A program made the translations under genes and the position numbers. This document shows positions 30,154 to 42,018 of a stretch of 64,000 nt of DNA, in pieces. The stretch is from contig CATKHK010000042.1 in the NCBI GenBank assembly GCA_949751835.1, positions 326,083 through 390,082 on the forward strand. Reading direction: 5' to 3'. The notes under the pieces are model-generated. The model was given only the letters and a program-made list of their open reading frames with translations, was not told the origin of the DNA and searched no databases. Source of the stretch: Blepharisma japonicum (lineage: Eukaryota; Ciliophora; Heterotrichea; Heterotrichida; Blepharismidae). Position 1 is the first letter of the stretch; the number at the start of each line of letters is the position of its first letter.

Positions 30154-30765
30154 TTATTCTTTTATCTTAATTTCTTTCTTCGAGTTGCTTAATCGTTGTA
30201 TTACATTTGGAGGGAGAGACCTGCTGAGCACATCAATATCCATTGTAGAATAATTTATCCACTCTTGATTAGGAACAGCTCGCAATGACTGCTTTCCTCC
30301 TTCCATAACGTACATCAATTTAAAGCCGAATTTAGGTTGGTTTACTCTTGTGCTGGCCTCTTGGTAGATTTCCTCGAGTTTATCTCGTAAGGAACGCTCA
30401 ATACTGGGAGGCACAAGAGCATCTAAAGTTGTTGATGGGAACTGACGAATAATTTCAATAAATCTATTTAAAACGTGATTCCGAGACTCTTTCATTGACA
30501 AAACTTCTTTGAATACTTGGCAAATAAAGGACTCATCTTGATATGTGAGCTCTATATCAATCATATTTTCTTCATGAATTTCATCTAAATCTGCTTGATT
30601 GGAAAAAACTTTCCCTGGTATAGGCCTTTTGCATATGATTTTGTAGCTTGTTAAATCTCCTATGTTGCAAGAATCCTTAATTACTTGTGTAAACGAATCT
30701 CAGTCTAATGATTTTAGTCGAACTTTTTTTACCTGATCAGTGTTTCTAATTTTTAATACAGGCAT
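30154..30765 (-). CDS. PB1-like domain protein
   Basis: From ATG 30765 to TAA 30154 the frame encodes 203 aa, with TGA at 30700 as Trp (KSLDWDSF). Residues 1-75 look like a PB1/ubiquitin-like fold: a basic first strand (VLKIRNTDQVKKVRLKS) with a conserved Lys, a helix (WDSFTQVIKDSCNI), and an acidic end (ADLDEIHEENMIDIEL). PB1 domains dimerise through such basic and acidic faces. The C-terminal 130 residues are helical and unrecognised, including LVPPSIERSLRDKLEEIYQE. Function unknown. The fold assignment is tentative. Confidence 0.6.
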
Positions 30766-31166
30766 TTTGAAATCTACTTATTTTATAATTATATTTTCTT
30801 ATTTCAGAATTATAAATTAAACTGAATAAAATAATTATTCTATTTATTAAATTAAATAAACATAATTCAAATAATTGATAAATACATTGGGCCTAATTCT
30901 TGCATTTCAATAATATATGAAATGGAAAATATCTTATATCTTAAGCTATTTTACTTAACCCTGATACGATTTAAATTAGTAAGGCTTGCTTCTTTCCCAC
31001 AACTGCAGTGCAAATATTTTTATTTTAATATAAGATCTTTCAAGCAATAATGAAGAATAATGTAAAATGTAATAATGGATTAAATATATTGGTTTAGATA
31101 AATATTGCTAATCAGAATGCCATTTATCATAATTTTTTCGATAGTATCAATAATAAATAAAACTTG
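30766..31166. other. AT-rich intergenic region
   Basis: About 400 bases of very AT-rich spacer lie between divergent genes. No RNA gene or repeat was recognised. Confidence 0.5.
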
Positions 31167-31469
31167 ATGAAAATTACTCTGTTGCTTATTCTACTTATTG
31201 CCTTTATTTCATTTGGGGACCAAAATTATGATGTGGATGAAACAAATCTCAGGCGCATAAAATGCCATCATTATTCTGTGGATTTATATGAAGTGGAATT
31301 TAATGAAGATGAATATATACCAATAGATCATGGATGCTGTGCCAAAAATTCTCTACATAAGCCTTCAATAAATAATTTTGCCTTACAGACATCAGCTGGG
31401 GCGAATTGTCAGTGTGGTTGCTCTTGTGAATGTTTTTCGTGTCAATGCTCTTGTAATTGCACTTCTTAA
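31167..31469 (+). CDS. Small secreted cysteine-rich protein with terminal CxCxC block
   Basis: The frame encodes 100 aa from ATG 31167; a TTG lies one codon upstream. Residues 1-17 form a signal peptide (MKITLLLILLIAFISFG). The mature part has IKCHHYSVDLYEVEF, then CC, and ends in CQCGCSCECFSCQCSCNC, with Cys at almost every second position. The same arrangement, including ECFSC, occurs in the next plus-strand gene, so the two form a paralogous pair. Alternate Cys could bind metal as in metallothionein, or form dense disulfides in an extracellular matrix. Neither is shown. No known family was recognised. Confidence 0.75.
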   Translation: MKITLLLILLIAFISFGDQNYDVDETNLRRIKCHHYSVDLYEVEFNEDEYIPIDHGCCAKNSLHKPSINNFALQTSAGANCQCGCSCECFSCQCSCNCTS

Positions 31470-31893
31470 ATTTATAAAGAGATTGAAAAGTATATATAAT
31501 AAAAATCACGATTTTCAAACAAAAACTTAATAGTTTGTATACGATTAATTATTTAATTTTAATTTTTTAAATAATTATATGCTGCTCTCCTAATAAACTA
31601 ACTCCAACAGAAACAAATGCAGCAAATCCTGATTTTCTTAAATGATTGATAATATTATAGTTTGAATAAATTTTTGTTAATTGTAATTCATGGACTCTTT
31701 GTACCATTCTAACTCTTTAACTGTGCAATCAATTTTTGAAGCTAAATATTAGTCATGACCTCCTACCCAGACTTCTAGAATCGATATAAATGTATTAAAG
31801 ATGAACCTCCATTGGTATGAGTCAGTATCAGAACGCCATTTTCTCATAAGATTTTTTGATGGTCTGGAAATTTCATTAATAATTAACAACCTG
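31470..31893. other. AT-rich intergenic region containing an AACTGTGCAATCAA motif
   Basis: The motif at 31719-31732 also occurs twice in a 24-bp tandem repeat at 41485-41532, upstream of a giant REJ gene. Both places are upstream regions of secretory-pathway genes. Otherwise the stretch is AT-rich spacer. Confidence 0.35.
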
Positions 31894-32886
31894 ATGAAAT
31901 TAATAATCCTCCTCATAGCATTGATAGGAGCTTTTGCTTCTCAAGAATGCAGCAAGTCTGATGAGTGTTCACACGTGAAGTGCCGGCATTTCTATGGAGA
32001 CTTCTGGGAAGTAGACTGTGATGAAGAAGATGAAGCTCCCCCTGTAGAGTCGTGCTGTGTTGTAAATTCTACATATGTACCAACTGTAAATCACACATCT
32101 TTAAATGTATCAGGGTCTGGAAATTGTTCCTGCTCTTGTTCTTGCGAGTGCTTTTCGTGTCGCTGTGACTGTCTATGTGTTAACTCCACTGGTGTAGTTA
32201 CTCCCCCTAATGGAACAAATGGAACTGGCTCAAACGGTACTGGCTCAAACGGTACTGGCTCAAATGGAACTGGATCAAATGGAACTGGCTCAAATGGCAC
32301 TGGCTCAAATGGAACTGGATCTAATGGAACAGGTTCTAATGGAACAGGTTCTAACGGCACTGGCTCAAACGGCACTGGCTCAAATGGAACGGGATCTAAT
32401 GGAACGGGATCCAATGGAACAGGTTCTAATGGAACAGGATCTAATGGAACTGGCTCAAATGGAACTGGCTCAAATGGCACTGGCTCTAATGGAACTGGCT
32501 CTAATGGAACTGGCTCGAATGGAACTGGCTCAAATGGAACTGGCTCAAATGGAACAGGGTCTAATGGAACTGGATCAAATGGAACTGGATCAAATGGAAC
32601 TGGATCAAACGGAACAGGGTCTAATGGTACTGGATCTAATGGAACTGGATCTAATGGAACAGGAAACGGATCTAATGTAACAAATACTACTTCAAGACCT
32701 CCACCGCCACCTCCTAACACCACAAACTCAACAGGCGGAAATACATCAAAATGCCATCACCATAGAAGACCAAGAGTATGTGATTGGGATTGCGATTGGG
32801 AAGATGACTGTGAAGATGAATGCGGAGGATGGATTGTTGAAGGGGTAGATAGAGATATTGAAGATATCGAATATGATCTCCCTTAG
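31894..32886 (+). CDS. Secreted Cys-rich protein with 29 tandem NGTGS (N-glycosylation sequon) repeats
   Basis: The frame encodes 330 aa from ATG 31894 (MKLIILLIALIGAFAS signal peptide). The frame is open 31 codons further upstream, but that part lacks signal-peptide character. Residues 20-95 parallel the upstream neighbour: VKCRHFYGDFWEVDCDEEDE, CC, then CSCSCSCECFSCRCDCLC. Residues about 109-253 are 29 uninterrupted NGTGS units; each NGT is an N-glycosylation sequon. The C-terminus has a Pro6 stretch, more sequons (NTTNSTGGNTS), a His/Arg cluster and an acidic Cys-rich tail (CDWDCDWEDDCEDECGG). It looks like a mucin-like, heavily N-glycosylated surface or extracellular protein. No family was recognised. 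Confidence 0.85.
   Translation: MKLIILLIALIGAFASQECSKSDECSHVKCRHFYGDFWEVDCDEEDEAPPVESCCVVNSTYVPTVNHTSLNVSGSGNCSCSCSCECFSCRCDCLCVNSTGVVTPPNGTNGTGSNGTGSNGTGSNGTGSNGTGSNGTGSNGTGSNGTGSNGTGSNGTGSNGTGSNGTGSNGTGSNGTGSNGTGSNGTGSNGTGSNGTGSNGTGSNGTGSNGTGSNGTGSNGTGSNGTGSNGTGSNGTGSNGTGSNGTGSNGTGSNGTGNGSNVTNTTSRPPPPPPNTTNSTGGNTSKCHHHRRPRVCDWDCDWEDDCEDECGGWIVEGVDRDIEDIEYDLP
32218..32652 (+). repeat. 15-bp tandem repeat, 29 units, encoding NGTGS
   Basis: The unit is AAY GGN ACN GGN TCN. The bases vary mainly at third positions (GGC TCA, GGA TCT, GGT TCT and others) while every unit keeps NGTGS. A partial 30th unit (NGTGN) follows. Other frames on both strands stay open through the array as a by-product. 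Confidence 0.97.
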
Positions 32887-33063
32887 CTGTATAACCTAAA
32901 ATAATATATTTTAGCAAAGCTCTCTTGATAAATAAAAAATTTTAATTTGTAGACTAAAAGTTTCAAGAAGACCAGGAGGATCTAATTAGTATTCTTGAAT
33001 AAAATGCTTTAATTCCTGATTTATTTTATAAAATTGTATAATTAATTTAAATTTTACTTTTCG

Positions 33064-36000
33064 TTAAAATTTTCCTGCTTCAGGTAAAATTTTATTTTCA
33101 TGGATTCCTTTGTTTGGCTTTTTGCAGCAATTTAATCTTCTTATTAAAACTCCCACAATTGGACTTAGTTCATTATATTTAAACCATTTATAGCACCATA
33201 AGCATAATGGTTTTACAAAAGCCTCTGACAAAATAGCAAAAAACAAATTTATAAAAATTTCCTTTGTCAGAATTGCTTGCCCATATAAATCCAACTTACT
33301 TGCTGCCATACAGCCAGTAATAAAAAGTATTATCATTACCATTCAGCTTATTCCATAGAAAATCCTTGAAGTTGCATTTTTGTAGACTTTTTTTGCTAAA
33401 AATTCTTCTTTTAAATAGTTGCTTGGCAAAAAGATCGCTATAATAGAAACAATTAGACCAACTGCAAAGGACAAAGTATAGAGGATAACATGCAGTTTCG
33501 ATATTCCATAATACAACTCTTGATTATCAAAATGATAATCAGAGCCAAAAAGCAATATAGTAAGCCACATATTTATAAAAAGACTGACCATTAGTAAGGT
33601 AAGTCTCCCTTTTCGAGAAAAGTTTAAGTTTGTGAACCCAATCAAACCTAGCACTAAGTTATCCTTAAGAAAATAATAAGTAAAGGAATGCTCTGGTTCA
33701 AAATTGCTGTGGATGTTATGCTGAAGATAAGACACAAATATAAAATACCAGTTTGATTTATACTGAGAATTTAGTTGAATTTCGTATGGTATAAGATTTT
33801 CAACTCGACTTTCATTATACTGGATTTTATCTTGAGTTTTAATCGTATCTTCACATGGATTGTCAAATTCATTTTCTAGACCTTCAAATTCTAAATGAAC
33901 AGGGCCTGTTATGTCTTTTTTGTCTTCTTTCTTTTCAAGCTCTTCAAGTGGGTATATCATAGTTTTCGGCTTTTGCAAATATTCCAACAACTTTTCAACT
34001 AGTTCTTCAGTGAAATCAATTACAATTTCTAGGTTTCTTGCTTTATTTTTAATAATTTCGTTTAAAAATATTTTGTCTTGATCTTTTATTTTGAATATTT
34101 TCATTATAAAATAGTAAATTTTCCTCATATATCCTTTTTTAGCAATAAGCCGATTTTTTATTCTCTGAAAATTTGGATCAATGTCCATGCTCTTAATGTG
34201 ATTAATAATTTCTGACAAATCCCTTTCAATGAAACTATCATTAGCCTGCTTCATTATTCTTTTTTTCGTCAACAAATAAGGCAAAATTTTTTTTTCTTTC
34301 GGATCAGACAGATGCTCGATTATGTCTTTATAAATTGTCAATTTAGCATCTTCAAAGCATTTATCTATATTTTCCCTGGTTTGGTAGAAATTTACTTGCT
34401 CTTTTATCGAATCTTTAATTTTGGCTATAATTGCTTTTACTTTTCTTTTTAAAAGCTTGTGGGTAAATTTATCAATTCTAATTAAATCTCTCAGTAATAC
34501 TAAATAAATTATCGTCAACAAGAAAAAAACTGCAAAAGTGATCCATGAAAATCCTTCATATACGTCAAGCTCGATTTTTCCATAAATGCTTTTAATTACT
34601 GGGTAAACATCAGGAGAAGGAATCAATGAAATAAGATTTAAAAATTCGCACTCACATGTGTATGAATGGTCTGGGTTTATCTTTGTTTTGCATTTGGATG
34701 CACTGAAGAGATCAGAGCTTTGGTCTAATATTTGGCAAGAATAATCCCCACCTGCGTTAAGAAGTGAAGGTGAAATAGCAAGAACTATGTTTGATGCATT
34801 TACTTGTTCGTTATTTCGACTATTAAGATTACTTATCGTTTTGGTGATGTTTGGTTTTATAAAAGCAGAACTAATGGTGGATGGATATTTATAGTCTTGA
34901 TTGATTTTAAAATCTGAGGACTCTACACGTCAATTATCCTTATTAAAAGAACAAGACCCAAGAGTTGCAGAATAAGCTGAAGAGTTTAAAATTAAGTTGC
35001 TTGTTATGTTCCCTATTGAGTTAGTTGAAATTAATGACTGATGATAAATTGTGTTGTCATTATCTTGAGATGTATCGACATAAAAATTAGCTTTAAGTCC
35101 AACTTTATCAAGATCCACAGTCTCATTTAATGTTTTCTTATCCTTGGAAACAATTGTTGAATTATAAAATTCTCCATTGTAGCTAATAGGGTGTTCGTTA
35201 GGATTAGTAGCGATTTGATACTTGGTAGATGCTTCGTGAAATGATTTATCAAATTTTTCAAAAACAGTTAGTTGGCTTGTATTATTATTTTCCATGTTAT
35301 TTAGCTGGTAAGCTCGTGATGAGAGTAAATCAATTTGTTTCAAAAACACTGAATAAGTCCCAAAGTCGAGTTTTGGTGTCTGATTAAGCACATTTGCTAG
35401 AGTTCAGCTTATATTTGCTATCAAGTTCTCATCATATATTTTTGACTGATTTAAGAATACACTGACAATATCAACTGAAGCGCTTACATCGCTTAAACTT
35501 ATATTTTTGCTGGATGTCCATAAATTTAAAGCATCAACCAAAATATTTATAACACTTTGAGTATAGTCATCGTCCATATAATTTTCAAATGTATGTTTAG
35601 AAATCGCAACAATTTTTGAAACATACATGGTTTGATCCATATTTAACCCAGCTGTCATAAGTTGATCTGCTTCGTTTTTTGAATCTTTTTTAACTGGTTT
35701 TACTTCTATTGGGAATGTTACATTCCTAAATGTGCCTAAGCTATCATAAATTCTTCCAATTAGTAATATATTCCCAACACCCCCTATACAAATGGCAAAA
35801 ACATTGTTAAACGTTTTAGGAGTAATTGCAATGGTTTCTTTATCATTTTGCTGGAAAATTTGATAAGAGAGTGGCATATTTTGCTCAGGATCAACTCATC
35901 CAGAAAATATAGCTAAAAATGCTGTATCCAAAGAATAGCCAGATGCTGGAGTGATTAAAAATTTTCCCCCTTGAGGGGGGCTGTTTACAGGTCTTCTTGT

Positions 36001-39000
36001 AACCACTTCAGTAGTTGCATTTGTTATATTGTTTCTTGCTATTATTTTGAATTCATAGGTAAGCCCAGGAATTAAAGTAAACGCATCTATTGTATATGAA
36101 GATTGGTTTTTAGGAGTAGATATAACAATCTCCGGATTATTATCAGCTTTTACTCAATTTATTATTAAATCTGTTTGGTCAGGAATATTTGCCATAAATC
36201 TAGTAGGTGCTGAGTAATCAAAATATTCTCAGTAATAAGGAACATATACTTCAGGAACTTTGCTTCTCGATACATTGAAATAGCAAGGGATACTTTTATA
36301 AATTTTTGAAGATAAAGTTACATTCACTGTAAAACCACATCAATAGTTTTCATTTTTTATCCCAAGAAATGAAAAATCTCCATTCCTGCTACCATTAATT
36401 AAAGAACCATAAGGGCAATCGATTTCTGATAAATCAATATGATATTTCCTATCTTTATAGCCATCACTATAAATAAGATCAACATAAAATGAGATTTGAG
36501 CAGCCCAATAAATAGACGAATTTACTCCTATTATTGATAGCACAGGAATATCTGGTGCTGGAACTATATAAATAGTTTCATTATCAGAGGCAAAATCTGC
36601 ATTAATTGGGGTAGCAGTAGCAGAAATTGTGTAATTTACTTCATCATAAAAAACAGTGGAAAATTCTTTTTGTCTACTTATTGTAGTAATCTGTGTTTTA
36701 TCATTTTCTGGCCAATAAGTCCAGTCAATATCAAACGTAGTATTACTTTGAGTTGCTGAATTTCAATAAACATCAGCAGAAAATGTTGTATATTTATGCG
36801 TGGTTATTGCATCATAATAATTTATTACCACAATTAAAGGAACTTGCTCAAGCTTTATATTTTTTTGTGTTATTTCAGTATGTCATAAATCATTGATTTC
36901 TAATTTTACTTTTATTTCACTTTCATTCCCACAACCTCTGGCTATGGTCTGAGTAACAGGATCTTTTGAAAGAAATATGCCATTAATATATCATTTGTAA
37001 TTTAGAACTCCTAAGCCAGAGGATAGTGATGCATCAAGGGTAAAACTGCAGCCACAACAAATTCTTGATACAGAACTTATGATAGGAATAGGATGGGAGG
37101 GATTAAAATTTTTAATCTCTAAGTTGATATACTTTAAGTTTGTTTTCTTTGGCCGAGGTCTTTGTGAAAACACATTATTCTTAAATACTAGGAAATGTGA
37201 GGCAGCTACCCACTGGTCCATAATTATTATTAAGGTTGATTCATTTTGTATGTAGCATTGTATAGATTTCCCACCCATTTCTGAGATTGTGGTATCTGAT
37301 AGTATTGAATAGCAAGAATAAGTATTGTTATAATATAGATTTGGATTAAAAATAATACCTCCTTGAAGGTTTATTAAGACTCTACCAAACTGTTCATAAG
37401 ATTGCTGTATAAAATTTTCATTATCCATGATAAATGATGAAAACTCATCATATTTTGGATTTATGGAAATATTTAACGGTATTCTTCCAATTTCAATAGA
37501 GAAATAAGGGGGATTATTTATTATATCGAATTCCGGATTGATGACAATTTTAAAATTTGAATATTCGTCTGTATTAAACCTAATCTCATCATTTATTGAT
37601 TTTAATGATACACTTGGACATGAATGATTCATATTTATTATAAACTCATCAGAAATCTGTCCTACAATAAATTCCTGCTCCGGAATTTCTAATTCCAAAC
37701 ATACTATGGCATAATCTTGACTCATCGGAATTAAATCATAATAATTTCAACATTTTCTGCATTCTTTGTCGCATTTTATGCAAAATTCACAGCTTGGACC
37801 AGAGCAAGTGCTGCTGCATTTATTTTCACCAGGATTTGAGTACTGATTTACTAAACAATGCGAGCAAGTTTTCCCATCAAGATTAGAATAAAAATTCCTG
37901 CCACAATCCTTGCATGTACCACCATCAATAAATTGTTTATCATCTAAGCATTTTAAGCAATGCGATTTAGAAGTGCAGATCCCGCATGACACATCACAAA
38001 GATTAGCACAGTCATTAGTCCCTAATGTAGAATAAAAGCCCTCAGGGCAAGGAATGCAATTGAAGCAAGGATCACATGTAAAAGTAGTGGAATTTGGCAA
38101 AGTGCCTAAAGGACATTCTATTAGGCAGGTGCCATTATCAGGGTGCAAATATGTTTGGACTCAGACATTAGGATATGTTGTAATTTGTGTGCATGACGTG
38201 CAAAAGCTACTGTTTTTGCAGGTTAAGCATGGATTAATACACTCATAGCATTTTCCATTATCAATCCATTGACTATCTAGACACTTTTGGCTGCAGACAT
38301 TATTATAGGCTATGGGGTAAAGACTTGGGCATAGAGTGCATACTCTGGCAGAAGAGTTTGAAACGTGACTTGACGGGCATGAAACTACGCATGAGAAATT
38401 TAATAAATAATATCCTTCATAGCATGATGTGCAATTCGTTGATGCATATTCACATGTTGAGCAGTTAGATGAGCAAATGAACGATGAAGTTATAGTTATT
38501 GACTGATCAATCAGATAGGTTCCTGGTGTTGATGACTTCAAAATTCATGGAGATGTTATAATCATTTGTGACGGGTTTACAATATTTGTAATATCAAATG
38601 AGATTTTTGTTGAAGAGTTGTAGCTAGAATCAAATCCATTGCTAGCTGTAAGCTGATGTGAGGAAATACTGCAGTTAAATTTTGGTCCTAAAGTGATTGG
38701 AATGCATGCAACTTTTCCAAGAGAGAATTCAGGAGGAATATTTATTGTAAGAGAAGATCCAGAAGGATGCATATTTATAGGAAAATAAGAAATAGTATAA
38801 TTAGTCTTAATTCCTATTTCTTTATTAGCAGCAGTAATATTGATGTTTTCAATTTTTGCTGGAATTGTTCTAATCCGAGTACCTGAAAATTCTATTGCAT
38901 AACCATCAGCCGTTGTTGTTACTATAGAAAAATAGCAACCCTCAGTTGTGATTGGATTTTTTAAGTTTAAAATTGAGAATGAAAGTTCAGTTTTACTTGG

Positions 39001-41418
39001 TAATGCATCATTTGATAATACTAGTGTAGCCACAAGGACAGAGCTTAAAGGCGGGCAAGAAATAGAAATAATGTTACTAGATTTAGCAACACATATTGTC
39101 TGGGAGAGGAATATTGCTTGGCATAAATCTACTGGTTGAATCTCGATTTTAAATCCTGTAGGTATTGGATTAGAAGTAGTCATTGATATAGTATAATTTG
39201 CTATAGCTCCATTAGTATTATCATTCATAGTCATTGAAAGAAAGTATAATGAATTTATGCTCGTCATTGTCACAGTGTTTGATCCAGTTGATATAAAATC
39301 AATAATATTTCCATATGGATCATAAATTGCTGCTGTAAAAGGGCCAGATTTTTTTGTTGAGAAAGGGTTTATTACACCATTAATATAAAATGTAAAAGTT
39401 CCAGGAGCTTTTGATAATAAAAATCAGTTTGCGATCAAAAGTTGGTTATTTACATAATTGCATATATTACTGTTTATATAGAGGCCAAAAATAGCATGGC
39501 AAGTATTAATGTTCGCAGATACTGATATGTTAGCTGGAAATGATATTGAAATCTGAGATAATGCATGAATTGCATAAGATGTGGAAACAGTAAAAACATA
39601 AGAAGTAGAATATCCAGTTGTAAGTGCCCAAGGAATTACATTTAAAATATTTGAATTGTATGTAGCAGTAAAAACTATATTAGAAGCTGTAGAATCAATC
39701 ATATAAGCCAATGTATTATCAGTATATGTTGTTATATTGAACGAGCCAGTAGTGGTATTTGTATCAGGGTTTATAACTTGATCGATTCCAAATCATATCT
39801 GTCCCTGGTAATCACTTTGAAATCCATCAAAAATATAAAGGATATTATTCTGCACAAGACATTTTGCATTACTATCAAGTCCAAATAAATTATATAGGCA
39901 AATTGTACTTGCTCTTGAAGTGGTTTTAATTTGGGGAGGAAAAGTTACAACTATTGAGCAGCCAGCTGGAACTTTATTAATTGAGAATTGAAAATAATAA
40001 GTAGCAGTTGCTTTAACTGTATAGTTTGTTGAAATGATGTATGGATTAATATCTCATATGCTGATACTTGAAGGGCTGACTTTGATTACTCCACCAGTTC
40101 CTTCTGCAATGACATCTAAATTTGATGTCAAATGTCTTATAGTAAATGGCCCTGTAGGCTTTGTTGAGTTAGGAGTAAAAAGATAATAAAGTCCGATATA
40201 AAGTAGTGAAGGGCTAGAATAGGAAGTAAAACCTTTTGTAGCTCTCATTATATTCGAGTTAACTCTAATTAAGTTTGGCCATACAGAAAACCCTGACATA
40301 CTGCCAGGAGATAAAATAGAACCATAAGAGGTTTCAGGAGGAACTGTATATTCGATAATATCATCTTTTGCAAAAGGAATATTTGGGCTAAATTGCATAT
40401 AAAGATATGAATGTATTTGCGTTTTTGGGTTATTCAATCCTATAGCTGAGTTATCAATTTTAATAATGTTTGGCTTTGAAACAGAGACAGAAATGAGGTT
40501 TGTGCTAGATTCGTAGATTCAGGAGCTGGCTGATTTTAAATAAAAATGAAATCCAGTAAGTGCATCGTTTCTTGGAGGGTTATGGCATTGTGTAACATTA
40601 AAAGTTACAATTCCTTGCATTGAGAATGATGGAAACCCATTTTTAACACTTAATGTTCGATTTTGACTGCTTCAGCTGCAGGTAATTGCAGAGTTAATAT
40701 TAATGACTCCAACACATAAAGGGTTTGTGGTTGTTATGATTTCTTTGATATCAGATCCACTAGCATTAAGGTAACCATTTCATGAAGGAAAATCAATAAA
40801 AATTGTTGATCCAGCAATAGATTCAAAAAGAGGCTGATAAGAGAAAGTCCAAGTCGTAATATCACCAATTGTAATCGAATCAGTTGTAATTGAAGCTGAT
40901 GTCATAGAAGCTGCTGTAGCCTGGATTGTTAAATTTAAATCTTGAGAATCAGATTGATCAATTAGGCTTCTGCTGCTTGTTAGTGTTTTTAATATTATTG
41001 CTGATGTGATTTCTGTTGTTTTAGGATTATTTATTTGAGAAAATCCAATTGAAAATACTGCATTTGATCCAGCCATAGCGATTCCATATCCAAAAAAATT
41101 ATATATTGATACTGAACGAGTGCTAAAATCTGATTCGCAAAAAGCGGTTGGAGGTATCAAGTTATCTGATCTAGAAAGAGAACATAAGTAATTTGATGAA
41201 CTACTAAATAAAACAGAATTATCTGGGAAAATTACAGTAATTATAGCATCAATAGGGGTAGATGAAAAAAGTGAAAACTTTATCTTATAGTTTGCAGTAG
41301 ATCTGATTTGAGATGGAGAAAAGGAAATAGGAGATAAAGTGGTTATAAGCCCACCTAAATAAGTTTCACCTTGAGCCAAGTAGTTTACCAATAAGGTTAA
41401 TGTTAAAAAATTTATCAT
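33064..41418 (-). CDS. Giant REJ/GPS-type membrane receptor, copy 1 (2784 aa, intronless)
   Basis: One frame runs from ATG 41418 to TAA 33064; dozens of TGA codons are Trp and no intron is needed. Order: signal peptide (MINFLTLTLLVNYLAQG); about 900 residues of repeated beta modules (units like VPAGCSIVVTFPPQI); Cys-rich growth-factor-receptor-like repeats at about 960-1225 (CSTCEYASTNCTSCYEGYY); a REJ-like region to about 1950 with the hallmark NSPPQGGKFLITPASGYSL then SGWVDPEQNMPLSY; a GPS-like motif near 2240 (CQILDQ, then YTCECEFLNLISL); a membrane segment (ITFAVFFLLTIIYLVLL); a roughly 230-aa charged loop; and four or so further hydrophobic segments. The C-terminal part recalls polycystin-1. 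It is probably a cell-surface receptor. The downstream neighbour is a full paralogue. Confidence 0.88.
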
Positions 41419-42018
41419 TTTATAATAAGAACTTAAATTGGTGTTTCATAAATTAACCATACCGTATGTTTGAAGTTTTCTTTTAACTGTGCAATCAACT
41501 AGATAATTAACTGTGCAATCAACTAGATAATTAACTGGAAATATATATAATGCAGATAGATGCAATGATAAAATACTAAACTAATATAATTTCTATTTAG
41601 CCAGGTTGAAACACAAATCAAATTTAGATTACCTTATAGCTTCATCAATAAAATTGGTGGATTAATTTTAGTTATATGATATTAAAAATAAAATTATCCG
41701 AAAATTTCAAATTAAAAATGTTTTTTGCAATATAAAATAAAAAATGTTAGATTCGATAATTGCATGATTTGATATTGCAATAAAATTTTTGTTTACATAT
41801 ATATGTAATATGCATAAAAATTTGAAGAAAGCATGGTTTTAGTTTAATAAGCTTAATATTTCATGTCCATTGATAAATATCTATTATAAAATAGAATTTC
41901 AATAATTTTTTCATTTACCATTATTTAAAAACCTATTTTGAAGATATTTTTCGTCTTATTGTAAATATTAGAAAAATTATTTATAATAATAATTATAATA
42001 ACTTATAGTTATTATCCC
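41419..42018. other. AT-rich upstream region of REJ copy 1
   Basis: About 600 bases of very AT-rich spacer. The only structure seen is the 24-bp tandem duplication at 41485-41532. Confidence 0.5.
41485..41532. repeat. Two tandem copies of a 24-bp unit containing AACTGTGCAATCAA
   Basis: The unit AACTGTGCAATCAACTAGAT plus AATT is repeated exactly twice, 67-114 bases upstream of the ATG of REJ copy 1. Its first 14 bases recur at 31719. It may be a regulatory element or a chance duplication. Confidence 0.6.

Noticed and set aside
32091-32723. Long open frames antisense and in another sense frame across the NGTGS array
   Set aside because: They exist only because a 15-bp repeat without stops in one frame tends to be open in others. 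Composition (EPVPLDPVP, MELAQ) is a repeat artefact.
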